A stretch of 64,000 bases of DNA from Haliotis asinina (lineage: Eukaryota > Mollusca > Gastropoda > Lepetellida > Haliotidae): NCBI RefSeq assembly GCF_037392515.1, contig NC_090280.1, positions 19,511,618 through 19,575,617 on the forward strand, read 5' to 3'. Below are positions 30,294-41,700 of the stretch, in pieces (within the stretch, counting starts at the first letter, position 1; the number at the start of each line of letters is the position of its first letter). The position numbers and the translations under genes are program-made. Under the pieces are notes generated by a model, which saw nothing but the letters and a program-made list of their open reading frames with translations, did no database searches and was not told where the DNA came from.

Positions 30294-33200
30294 GTATGTA
30301 CATTTGTTACATTTTGTAATTTATATAAGGTTGTCATGACACGCTCTGTTTGGCGGCGTGTCCAGGCTATATTTGGTACAGGCAAGATACTTACAAGGTT
30401 CAAAGTTCACTTTCTTTGTTGTGCTCAGTGATATAAGTGAGTGAGTTTAGTTTTACGCCGTTTTTAGCAACATTCCAGCAATATCATAGCGGGACACCAG
30501 AAATAAGCTTAATTCACACAGCTTGACGAGTTACTGGACCTCTCCACCGCACTGTTCATGCTTAGTGATGAGTTAAAAACTTTACAAAATAAGAACATTC
30601 CTTTGAAATACGGAGAGAAATGCGTCAAATTTATTTTGGAAACTTCAGATAGTTGCGTTGGCTTGATATTTTAGTCGTTAAAGTGTTCACTCGTCATGAT
30701 GAAGACCTGTGTTCGATTCCTTACATTGGTGTAAAGCCCATTTTTAGTGTCCCCTACCGTGATTCTGCTGGGATATGAGAAAACCAACATAAAACTATAC
30801 TCACTCTCTCACTCAAGTAGTTTCAGTGAAGTAGATCAATGTTATTATGGAAAAAACAAATGAATACAAAGAAACTGTTAACCTTAACTTGAGTCGACCT
30901 TGGCCAGGGAGTTTAAAGTTAATTGATATGGGATCATATTTTTTAACTTTCCATTATATTTTGATTCAATATAATTTTAAAAAGAAAGACATTTTTACAA
31001 GCTTCAGTTCATAATAAATTGCCATGGTTACAGAGGTGCATTTGGACCATTATTTTCTCAAGTCTGATAACCTTCATGACAATTCGTATCACATCACTTT
31101 TCTAGATTTGATTATTTGCAGACAACAGTCATATAGCTGGTTAATTACTGTGTGCTGTTTCAAACAACTAATGTATATTATCTCTGCCTCTGGATCTTTT
31201 TTGCTTGACCCCAAAATATTTGTAAACATCTGTAGATCTGTTACAATGGTTTTACAGACTGAATTGTCCACAGGGTGCGCTCATGCTTGCATGCACTGGT
31301 AATTTATCTGCAAATTGGGAAAACTGTTGTCATATTGTACAAAAGATACATTTTGTTACATAAATTCAGATTAATTGGGAATTTAAAATTGTGTTTGGGA
31401 ACTTTTACTCTAGCAACTCAAATGAATGAGCGAGTTGAGCCTTTAGTAATATTATTCCATCTATATCATGGCAAGAGACACTAGAAATGGGCTTCACACA
31501 TTGTACCCATTGTACCAATTTCTACATGAAATGCAGCTTAGCTTTTGCAATCCCTGGACACAACAAGATAATTTTGTGTGTTGCTCCAAAGCACTTTATT
31601 ACAATACATGGAAAAAGAGACAAGATATAGCATGTTGGGTTCTAAATCAAATTAGATGTGACTTACTGACAGTATCCTTGTTCTACGTTGAAAATGTTGT
31701 ATATATGTATATTAAGAATCTATAATGATTAAGTTACAAATGTTCAGGCTTGCCAAGGATATTTTTACTTTCATCACTAAGTGTTGGTAGGTTTGACATC
31801 AGCATTATCATAAATAACTCTTCATTTGTGGCAAACAAGGATAAGTTCGATCGGTGCAACGAATGCATTTTTGAGAAGTAGACAGTGCATGGCAATGAGC
31901 AAACTCCTTCGGTTTAAGAAGGGGAGAACTGATGTAGGCAAGTGCGTGTGCAATACATGGCGATGAAATTGATTCCATGCGTAGCTGCATATGTTTAAAT
32001 CATAAGACTCTCACAGTGTTGATATTAGAACATGGTTGTGGACAAGCTGGGACCCTTTGAATCACAGAGACTAGCGCCAGTGGTTGGCACTCATGCATGC
32101 AAATACAGGTCCATTGTCAAGTCAATACTCAAATTATCATTGTTTATCAGTTGTTTGCAAGGAAAAATGCACATCTCTGAACACAGTGCTGCCATTAGAC
32201 TGACAGTATTGCAGTGTCATAGCATTATGATGTCATCAAGTTTATGATGTCACAGCATGGTGATCTCAACAGGTTTTGACCTAGTATTTTGAGTCATGTA
32301 ATTGATGATATCAGGGCATTGTTCAAAATCTACTGTCAACACGATATCTTCTAGGAGATATCAGTTGATCTCACACTAGCAATATCTGCAAGTGAACACA
32401 GTTTGGGATGATAAGTCTATTAAAACTGCTTATGGAGCTAATTTAGGGCAGAATTTCTGCAAGGCATTTTGAAGATTTCTTGAAAAAGTTTAAACTAAGC
32501 CATCAATATTATGTATTTAAAAATCAGACAAAGTTGTTTCAATTAAACATATATCATAGTATTTGATGTAAAATAGCAGCAATAAGCCTTTTTGTATAGG
32601 GTGGCAATTTCTTTTTCGTTTGCTTAACACTCACTTCATCCATACATGTATTGGTTTCAAATATGTACTGAGTCAATTTTAGAGGGTGATTAAGTTAAAG
32701 ACTTCAGGAAAATTCAAAAGGTCAGTTCTTAAAGCATATGGAGCTAAAGCATTACACATATAATCCCAGTCTCAGAAGACTGAAAGCCATATTGAATGGT
32801 TGTGGACATAACTCAAAATTTGATATGTTTGTTTTTTATACAGTTTTTCTTAATAATCTATGACCTTTTGACCTTCCTCATTCTACTTTTGTGTTGTTTG
32901 TTGGCAGGTTTTAAAATTTTTCAGGCCCTAAAGGAACTTTGCAGGCCCATTTTGCTTAAGTCAAACCAATAAAATAAATAGACTTCACCTTACACAGCTG
33001 CACACTGTTTCTAAATGAAATAGTGAAGACTGTGCTAGTGCTGTTAGAAGTTATTATTTTATAAAGACCGGTGTTGATATTCCGATGCACTAAGCGGTGA
33101 AATACAAAGAAGCGAAACAGGAAAAAACAAGAAACAACAGAAAGCTTCTAGTTGAAAAAAAGACAGATAATTTACTAAGGCCACAAGGGCCTGCAAATAT

Positions 33201-33453
33201 TTGAAACTGCCACTCTGATACACTATATATAGGTAACATTATCAGCTCTGGGCTTCTGGGCCACTGATTATTTCTAACACTGAGTGCATATATACATGAA
33301 TCAATGAGAATTCAAAGATTTTGGAGATGAATCTGGAGGTATACATACATACATACATACATACATACATACATACATACATACATACATACATACATAC
33401 ATACATACATACATACATACATACATACATACATACATAAGGTATATACATTT

Positions 33454-33498
<45 letters not shown>

Positions 33499-35337
33499 TA
33501 TTTCTTACTCAACTCATAGACTGACTTGAGACTGTTAGAACTTCTTTTACCATATACATACCCATGAAGATCAAGGTAAGAACTGGTCTTCAGACACCCA
33601 TGCTTGTACAGTCCCTTTGGCTCAAATGCGGACCAATGAAATGCACCTAACTAGCATACAATACTTAATTAAATAATCTCAGTCAAATCATCAGACCACT
33701 TTGTGAGTTTTTGCAGAATTTATGTCCCCAAAATATAAACAAAGTGTTTTCAGAAACCACTATTAAAATATTTACAAAGTTCACTTTTTGTTACAAAGGA
33801 GGAGTACAGAGAAAGAGACAGCCCGGTGTATGTTTTACATGTGCATAACTGCCGACAAAGTGATGGATTGCTTTGCCTATGCTGTGCCGTCTCCAACCTT
33901 TCTCACTCACCTGGCTGTTCCTTTCTTTGCACTCCTCCCTCGTAAGAAACAGTGAACAGCATAAATATTTCCATTATTATGTTTAGGATGTAAATTTGTC
34001 TAAAAATCCCACAGTCGTTCTGATTTTTTGATTATGATCAGGACTTCATTGAAATAAGTTTATCATTTTTTAAGTTAGATTGTAATTCACTGGTCCACTT
34101 TTAAGCCTAACAGACATGATTGGGGGATTGTGTGATCAGGCTCACTGATCCAGACTCTTATATTTACAGATAGCCCCCATATATGCTGAATGTGGCTCAA
34201 AACAACAAACAAAGATTTCACTTCATATGTCAGTGGACTAGAGAGCCTTGAGGCTATATCTTTGAAGTTGGTATTGTCCATGTTGGTATTGGTCGCTCTT
34301 TTGTTGCAGTCAGCTACGCATGCAGGCAATGCTGCCTCTGTCGTCCCTCTTGGTAGACAATGGTGTGCGGCTTATATTCATCACCTCATCTGAATCTAAG
34401 CAAACACAGGAATTTCTCAAGTCCTCAACTGTGTCTCTGTGTGGGGAAATCTTTGATGATCCAAGTGTCTCGACCTACAAGGTGTTCAGTCTGAAGCGTG
34501 GTGTGTTCAGATCAATATTTCGGCCTCTTGTGCGCGGAGTGAAGAAATACGGGTTTAAGGGCATTGTTGAAGGTATATTTGATTTTGTCAAATTGTTTAT
34601 GAGTTTGGGAAAGCTGTTAAATCCTGAAGACAATGAAGGCATTTGGTGAATACTCATTTTAAATCAAAGATAAAGGGTGATTAAGGTACTCTTGTGGCTC
34701 ACATAATTATGATTTAAATATTGTTGTTTGCAGTTACTTTGGATGTGATATAGGTGACTGTTTACTTTTGTCAGGGTTCCGTCTGGGATTGGAGAAGTCT
34801 CATTTAGCAGGAGATTCCTGGCAGCAGGGCGGTACTGTACTGCTTGACCGTAGTGGTCAGGTGTTGTACCAGGTGAGTTATGTATTGTATGATGCATTGT
34901 ATCAGCTGTGAAATGTGTTGTATGATGTATTTTATCAGCTGTGTGAGTGTTGTATGATGTATTCTATCAGCTGTGATATATTGAATGATGTATTATATCA
35001 GCTATGTGATACAACGTATAATGTATTGTGTCAGCTATTCGATGTGTTGTATAATGTATTGTATCATCTGTGTGATATACTTTATGTATTCAGCTGTGTG
35101 GTATGAACTGTGTGATATATTCTATCCTCTATGTAATGTATTGTATCAAATATCAGATACATTTATTTAATTGTCATTGATGTATTTGGATTTTAGCACA
35201 TAGAGGAAGATCCCGCTAACTGGCCAGATATGAAAGTAGTTCTGCGATTGGTCGGGATGTCTGACGCCAGTGTAGACTATGAGAAGGCTGTGTCTGATTG
35301 GCTGAAGGCAAGAGATGCTGAGCGAGCTGCCCGCTAA
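30139..35337 (+). CDS. SELENOU: Selenoprotein U / PRXL2-like thioredoxin-fold protein (4 exons, in-frame UGA)
   Basis: Exons 30139-30293, 34310-34572, 34775-34872 and 35197-35337 join into 657 nt, 218 residues plus TAA, the usual length of the PRXL2A/B/C (SelU, AhpC-TSA_2) family. One TGA (30283-30285, residue 49) interrupts the frame. It sits directly after LLVFLRNLA, the strand that in relatives leads into the redox motif (human PRXL2B FLRRFGCQVC). The codons after it, ATA GCG TG|T, complete U-I-A-C across intron 1. Exon 2 then gives VDNGVRLIFITSSES and FSLKRGVFRSIFRP; exon 3 has SWQQGGTVLLDRSGQVLYQ, the family's QGGT strand; exon 4 ends the fold. Start at 30139 (AAACATGG); an in-frame ATG at 30055 would add 28 residues. 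Expected role: cytosolic redox protein, substrate unknown. Reading TGA as Sec needs the SECIS element found 3'. A pseudogene or sequence error is the alternative. Confidence 0.82.
30660..30815 (+). repeat. tRNA-headed SINE, decayed
   Basis: TTTTAGTCGTTAAAGTGTTCA, TGTGTTCGATTCCTTACATT, GTAAAGCCCATTTTTAGTGTC. Confidence 0.65.
33342..33439. repeat. (ATAC)n microsatellite
   Basis: About 24 uninterrupted ATAC units in SELENOU intron 1. Confidence 0.97.
33456..33494. repeat. (AC)n microsatellite
   Basis: About 19 AC units, 17 bp after the ATAC array. Confidence 0.95.
34310..34572 (+). CDS. SELENOU: SELENOU exon 2: thioredoxin-fold core
   Basis: Acceptor TTGTTGCAG|T, donor GAAG|GTATAT. Codes CQLRMQAMLPLSSLLVDNG, VRLIFITSSESKQTQEFLKS, FDDPSVSTYKVFSLKRGVF and RSIFRPLVRGVKKYGFKGI. 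The helix after the redox motif and the VRLIFI strand are what the fold predicts. Confidence 0.88.
34775..34872 (+). CDS. SELENOU: SELENOU exon 3
   Basis: Acceptor TTTGTCAG|, donor CCAG|GTGAGT. FRLGLEKSHLAGDSWQQGG, then TVLLDRSGQVLYQ; relatives have QGGTLILGPGNNIHF here. Phase 1 in and 0 out fit both neighbours. Confidence 0.88.
34880..35160. repeat. Degenerate minisatellite filling SELENOU intron 3
   Basis: Seven or so diverged units of about 37 bp on the pattern TGTTGTATGATGTATT, TATCAGCTGTG. It fills almost the whole intron between exons 3 and 4. Confidence 0.8.
35197..35337 (+). CDS. SELENOU: SELENOU exon 4 and stop
   Basis: Acceptor GATTTTAG|. HIEEDPANWPDMKVVLRLVG, then MSDASVDYEKAVSDWLKARD and a TAA stop at 35335-35337. 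The last helix (VLRLVGM) matches the VLQLVGV near the C terminus of human PRXL2C. Confidence 0.86.
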   Translation, partial: HIEEDPANWPDMKVVLRLVGMSDASVDYEKAVSDWLKARDAERAAR

Positions 35338-35670
35338 TTACCTCCCTTTGACAACATTCATCTGCTGAAACCCTACATACCTGCATATGTTGACTTTTTA
35401 AGCATTTATACAATAACACAACTCCATATTCACCCACTTCTTGACTCTTCACCATGAATGTCAAGTGGTCCAAGCACTACTTTGATCATGTTGGTGTAAA
35501 ACACATTGCAATGTGAATGGAGGCAGTATATAATATTGCCTTGGGTAAATGAAAATTTTATCTGTTTTTACATTTCATATTTTGTATTATTATAAACAAA
35601 AATAATTTTATAAATTCTATACTTGTCTGGTACATGAAACATTTCTGAAAGTGGTTCATCCTGTTGTGAT

Positions 35671-35739
35671 TTGTTCGTACTTATGAAGATAATTCACTGA
35701 AATCCTATTGAAGGAAGGAATTATTTGATAATTTGACAA
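35671..35739 (+). promoter_or_regulatory. Candidate SECIS element (form 2) in the SELENOU 3' UTR
   Basis: By hand-folding: lower helix 671-675/735-739 (TTGTT with GACAA); internal loop 676-682/730-734; quartet ATGA 35683-35686 opposite TGAT 35726-35729; upper helix of 8 pairs 688-695/718-725 (GATAATTC with GAATTATT); unpaired AAA at 700-702, 13 nt after the ATGA; apical mini-helix TCCT/AGGA at 703-706/712-715 with a 5-nt loop (last three digits of 35xxx shown). Core quartet, AA position and mini-helix are the hallmarks of a eukaryotic form-2 SECIS. It starts 333 nt after the stop, on the same strand as the gene with the in-frame TGA. Confidence 0.75.
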
Positions 35740-36244
35740 CACTTCGGAAAAGTGTGAACCATTTTTAAGCCTACTTTTCAAGTCTGTACTTAAGGCAGTG
35801 TTCTGAGGGAAGCATTTCTACTCTGTTTATCTTTATATACCTGGAATCTGCACTTTGTGAGAAGATGATCATATTGTATTTTAAGTAAATATTTTTCATT
35901 AGTGTGTGTTTCCTTTTAACATTCAAATTTTGTGTTCTGAGGAAGAAGCTGACTTACTTCACAGTGAGTGTGTGAGTTTGTTTGAAGTTGTTTGCTTGGG
36001 TCACTTCTAGCCGAGAGAGCTTCTGCGTGTTGCAACTGTTTGTGTATGTCCTTCTTCAAATGTTGATACTGATGAATTGCCAAAATTGTTAAATTTACTT
36101 CGAGCTTTTGGGACCATCTTCATAGTCAAGTAGATAATACCTTCAAGTATTGATGTTAAAAGGCGCCTCGATTCCTCTGCATTATTTGAAAAAAACCACA
36201 ACAACATGGATTGGTAAGCTCAAAGTCTCAGTATTGTACTCTTT

Positions 36245-36470
36245 GTACTGAGTCCCTGGGTAGAATAGGCCTTCAACAAACCATGCTTGCCAGAAGAGGT
36301 GACTATGCTTCTCGTAAGAGACGACTAATTGGTTCTCAATTGTGCAGATCAATGCTCGTGTTGTTGACCACTGGATTGTCTGGTGCAGATTCGATTATTT
36401 ACAGACCCCCGCCATATAGCTGGAATATTGCTGAGTGCAGCGTAAAACTGAACTAACTCACTCACTGTGT
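36245..36470 (+). repeat. Family-G copy with a middle deletion
   Basis: GGTAGAATAGGCCTTCAACA, CTTCTCGTAAGAGACGACTA, GTGCAGATCAATGCTCGTG, GGAATATTGCTGAGTGCAGC. Lacks the GGGATCGGGTGGTCA block. Confidence 0.75.
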
Positions 36471-36895
36471 ACTGAGCCGATTGTCCATGTAAGACAGCCA
36501 CATGGTACCTCGTTTGGGTGAACATTACAAAACATGCAACTGTCAGAATAGGTACAACGAGACATACGCTCATACACACGCTGCTGTACAAGTACTCTAT
36601 TCATGAACTGTAGTCCTACATCTTTAATTCCTCCCCGCAACTTTTTCATCAAATTGAACTTTTACATGGGCTCACGATGTGGCTGAAATATTTAAATGTG
36701 ACGTTAAATATTAACTCACGCATGTGCTCATAAATGTGGACAATATCGACTGCAACCCACGGACCAGTTTAATACCAATGATAAAATCATTTGCACAATA
36801 GTTACAAAAATATTTTATTTCTATTTAGACAGGTGCGTTAACCAATATAAAACCTTTACAAACGCGGTGTGCTGAAAAACAACAGGTTATATATA

Positions 36896-38323
36896 TACTG
36901 AACCACAAAGAAACATCGCATTTCATATCCAAATTCAAAATTTTGTTTTTGCAAAATGGTGTTTTTATAATGATTGTATCGTTATGTTAACATGGGTTTC
37001 AATCCGAATTGACAGCTACTACCAGCATCAGTGTGCTTTCTGATGAAAGAGTATATCGACTAAACGCACATAATTAAAAGGCACACGTGGTTAAAGGTTC
37101 CGTATGATATTCGTGAGAGTGAATGCACGTGGATATCGTGACAACCCTACCAATGATAGCAAGTCCCAAACCCGCTCGGACTTTCGTTTGTTTTGACACA
37201 ATTTGACACGAACTACGAGAGTCCAGAGGAACGAATTCTTCGGACGATTGCAAGTGGTATAAACTGCCAATCATTTCAGTGTTCCTGCTTGGACAATCTA
37301 CCGACTGCAAGAGTGGTATGAGGTCAGTTACAGCACCCAAGATCGTACACACAGTGGGCGACCTTCAGTAACATCCTAACGTCAATACCCACAGCTTGTG
37401 TGCAACCATTTGCAAGTTCACCTCCTCAGAACGACGGAAACAGCACGCCAGACCGTTTGGGACTCGCAACAGACCCACCGGTGTCGAGACTTTCCTGCGA
37501 AGAAACAACTGCTATCACAGACCATATTGTAATCCTGTCCTCACTGCTCATCACCGCCCAAACCGACTTCAGTGGGCAACTCAGCATCGAAATGGGCGTT
37601 ATCCACATTAAAGAACTGTTCTTTTATCTCATGAAAGCCGATATTGTGTTTCGATGGCAGCGTGAGAGAATGGCGAAGGCATGGGAAGTGTTTTCCAATG
37701 AATGTATTGTTGAAAGAGATTCAAGGTGTGGTCCAAGCATCATAGTCTCGGGTGCAGTCGGTGTGAACCAGTTGGATGAGCCAGGATGAGAAAATGACGT
37801 GACAGCTGTTCGCGACATTGGCCATGTCACTAGACCCCACGTTGTACCACAATTTGGAGATTACAGAAATCACATCTTCCAGGAAGACAACGATCGTGCC
37901 CACACTGATAGGGCAATATTTGACTTCCTAAGACAACATGGCAACTACACTCAACAATAATCAGTACTCATTAAGAAGTCCAGTACAATACCTTTGGGTC
38001 GAGATTAAAAGAAGAATAAATGACCTCCAACCATGGCCGACAACTCTGGCTCGACACCATCAGACACTACGCAGAGCATGGACCCAAGAGCCGATGGCCC
38101 TCATCAACCGGTTAATTCATTTCAAGTACAGATGATGCAACGCTTTCATCGATGTTCACGGAGGCCATACACAATGCTGGTAGGGTATGTTAATGATACC
38201 ATTTTGTGTTAGTCATAATTGTCAGGTTTGGACTCAATCTTCCGTTTATTGTTACTGGGAGTCAATTGAAGTGTCTGCTTCAAGAAGACTCTATCAGTGC
38301 GAAATTGTCCTTGTGGTTCAGTT
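36896..38323 (+). mobile_element. Degraded Tc1-like element with both inverted ends
   Basis: 1,428 bp between TA dinucleotides. Ends (T/A)ACTGAACCACAA(A/G)GA are inverted. Plus-strand transposase relics in several frames: NRPTGVETFLRRNNCYHR with VLTAHHRPNRLQWA (N-terminal linker), ECIVERDSRCGPSIIVSGAV, then EDNDRAHTDRAIFDFLRQHG (second catalytic D) and SPVQYLWVEIKRRINDLQP (third acidic residue). Frames change several times: a dead copy. Confidence 0.85.
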
Positions 38324-38505
38324 TAAAATCCTCCAAAAATAGACCGAACAAGAACGAAAGAACTATTTAACCTTGATAAAATGTTTCTGAAAACGGTTCG
38401 TGCAAGTGTATAAAGTGTAACAGTCCATAGAGCCTTAGGACAAACGTACTTGAGAGTTCAGTAGTTCCACATTCTTGGGAAAAGAAATCTTGAAACAATT
38501 AACAA

Positions 38506-38727
38506 TCACAACTTGTTTGCCAACAGTATTCGTATCAATTCTGGTTTCATGGTAAACTTCGGGTACTTGTACTGCTGTACTGCAGCCTTTGAGTTGAGGT
38601 TGCAGTTGACCTGCTTGATGATGTCGAACGTCCCGCACTTCACCTGGATCACTACAGGGTCGACAAACTCACTCTGGGAGCGGATTTCCTGGTAGAACTC
38701 AAAGTGGGATTGTAACATAACGTCAAC
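38506..38727 (-). CDS. GHDC: GHDC copy A last exon
   Basis: 74 codons: VDVMLQSHFEFYQEIRSQSE to KPELIRILLANKL, then TAA. The same length (222 nt) and pattern recur at 50044-50265 and 63223-63444. Confidence 0.88.
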   Translation of the reverse strand, partial: VDVMLQSHFEFYQEIRSQSEFVDPVVIQVKCGTFDIIKQVNCNLNSKAAVQQYKYPKFTMKPELIRILLANKL

Positions 38728-41700
38728 CTGAAACATGGTAAAAGCTACAAATATCCTTGTCTTAGGATGTTGACATATTTTAATGCTCAGATAGTTTTAG
38801 TGTACAGATATTTGTGATAATTGACAGTGATTGAAATAGTCATAACGATGTCAAGGCAGTCAATACTCATCAAAATCAACATGACGTATTATCTGTGTGT
38901 GGTAAGGTTCCTTCAGTGCCAGGAGAGGCAATTGGCGAAATTTACGCTGGTCCTGTGGTCCATGGCTGGTAATAATTCATCAGGACCACTAACTTTTGCA
39001 GTTATCCCGGTGGCCAGTAAATTTTGTATTGATAGTTAAGTAAAGCTACGAATGTTATTTTGGACCAATATTTTGGACCATTGAAGTACAGGCCGGGCCA
39101 TTGATTTTTGCCCACTCACTAATCCACTGGTCAAGTGAAAACATTTGAAAGGTTTCTTTCCCTGTAGCCATGGACAATACACGAGACTTTAAAATCTGTG
39201 AAAAAATATACTTAGCGGGATCTAGTGGTCAGGCTCGCTGACTTGATTGACATATGCACAATGAATATGCCTCTGAACACCCGGGATGTTCTGCAACTGC
39301 TTAAAGCTGCGTCAGGCACATCTCATTGAAACGAGACACACCTTTTCTTTGTCTTCATCTGATAAGGTAGAGTCGTCCTCAAGTTCCAGAAATATATAGA
39401 AGCACCGTACACAGGAAACGTCACCTGTATATAACAAAAGTTCAGATTTCCCCACACGTCATCGTTTCCGAAGTGTGTAGACAGATGCTGTTGATCACTG
39501 GATTGTCTGACCCAGACTTGAAAATTTACAGAGCGTTGTCATATGGTTTGATTATGTGACGCGTAACAATAAGAGAAAGGAAAATATCAACACATGTACG
39601 TACACGTGTCACACATAAATTCCTCTATGTTACGTTTTACACATAGCAGGAATGAGTGATAGGTATTGGTTAAATAGACATAATAAATTATTCACAATAC
39701 TTCTTTCAATGTACGATAGCCTAATTATATAAGATATGTGTACTGATTTTCACCCTTCAGGCTACAGTCATGACAGTTGAAATAGAGGTGACGTCGTACC
39801 CTTCAGATTACGTCATTGATTTCGGCCTTTGAATTCTCAAAATCAATGTTTTTCAACTGTAATTAAACAATTGGAACCTTAAAACTGACTATTAAATTTT
39901 TTTTCGATTTACAAAATGTTTTTACCTACTTCAAAAAAACTAGGTGGGTGGGTCACATCCCGCTTCGTCAGGACGTGTTTACTTACCTGTTATTTCCTCT
40001 ACACAATAGCTTTCACATGCCATGTAGTTGTATAACGACCTTCCCGACCTCCACGTTGTAGCAGCGTCGTGAACGGCCTTCGTGAACAAGAACTCAGGGT
40101 ACTTATTGAGAAAGTCGGATGATCTGAAGAAGTAATGGCAACACATTTAGCAGATTCACCTTTTCTGCGGCATGGAGCGGTGGGATATTCTGGTGTTTAA
40201 AGCGTTCGATTGTCATGCTGAAGCTCTGGGTTCGATTCCCAACAAGGGTACAATGGATAAAACCCATTTCTGGTTTCCTCCCTCCGTGATATTGCTGTAA
40301 TATTGCCAAAAAAGGCGTTATCAAATTGTGCTTCTCACAACAAAGCCATTTTTGTCAACAAACAAGCCATGCTATGTGTGGGCAGGGCTCAGTGCGCAAA
40401 ACTAATCTCAGCCCTGTGGGCTCTCAGACCTAGGTAATTGTCGGCACTTAAATACAAATTTTCATTACATCCTATCGGGTACGCGGTAGCTAAAAGAAAC
40501 TCCCCAGCTGTAGGATATAAAAACATAGCTTGTTACTATGAACTGTATTACTGACTCCAAAGGAAAAGATTCCAGTCTGCCAATGTTTAACGATGCGTGT
40601 GGTTTGTGTCATTCGATTATTACAGTAACTGTTTGACAAGTATTTAGATGAGCCAACGCAGTGAACGCGTTTGTGACAAGCAGGCGCGGCAAGTAATCTG
40701 GACGAATACGCTTGGTTGCAACAGTTAGATTGGTGATTAAGCACGTGCAATACATGCTGACCGCGGCGTGAAATCAATACCGCTACTATTTAACACGTGC
40801 TCGTAAAACACCATCACGACATGATTCGCACGAGGAAATTGTACTTTTTGACGACAACCTGTTTCCCCCTTGTTTCAAATGGTATGTTCTGGAGGGCGTT
40901 CCTATATATGCATATTGAGGTCATTTGCCATGTCGTTGCTTATCTACTACTTGTCAAGCAGTGGTTACTCAAATTTTATTTACACTGACCGATAGATCAA
41001 GGAATCCTGTAGGGACTGTGGTTACGATCACGTGGTCTTCTTCCATGTGTTTGTTATGGGCGCGTCGTCGTATTGATGGACAGCATGTATATAGAACAAC
41101 CATGTTGATCGTTGCTCACAACATCAATCATTAGATTGTCTGATTTAGATTCAGTTATCTGCAGATTGCCATCATACGGGTGGTCAGTACGGCGTTCAAA
41201 GTTAAACGGACAAACATTCATTCATACATGAAATCCGCTCAAGACATCTAACAGTGCATGACAGTACCTCTGGGAGAAGGTGTAGTTGGGAGTCGTCCCA
41301 GTGAAGCTGCTGACTCGCACGACGTCCCCGGTCCTGTATCTGTACAGCCCCATCCACGTCGTCACCACCATCTCATACTCCTCACCGACCTCAACCTGCA
41401 GGGGGAGGGTAATATAGGATATTATGGGGATTATACGATGGTGAAAATACGGACGAACATTGAGTGCAGAGCCATAACTGTACTGATCAACCTGGTGTGT
41501 TACAGGTTGACAGCATAGGGATGAGTGAGCTTAGTTTAGTTTTACGCTGTACCTAGAAATATTCCAGCTATACATAGGGGTATCACAGGGAATAAATGTA
41601 CAGACGGGCATGGAGACCAGGGGTTGGAATCGCTGTTAATCACTGTTTTTAAAAATACAAATCGGCACTTTTGCAATCGTACATTATTTTTATGAATAAC

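Larger units (their letters stand above)
30294..34309. other. SELENOU intron 1 (4.0 kb)
   Basis: Contains SINE pieces (30440-30520 reverse, 30660-30815 forward, about 34080-34210 family-G), a diverged repeat at about 32905-33210 related to 19810-20000, and tetranucleotide and AC tracts (33342-33494). No exon is supported, although several short open frames exist. Confidence 0.75.

Noticed and set aside
33242-33512. Cys-Val and Met-Tyr-Val-Cys repeat proteins
   Set aside because: Translations of (AC)n and (ATAC)n microsatellites in all frames.
34915-35170. Cys- and Tyr-rich frames in SELENOU intron 3
   Set aside because: Produced by the 37-bp minisatellite; bounded by sound splice sites as an intron.
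35454-35486. Other ATGA sites in the SELENOU 3' region (35454, 35634) as SECIS
   Set aside because: Spacing to a following TGAT is too short and I could not draw a sound upper helix with an unpaired AA.
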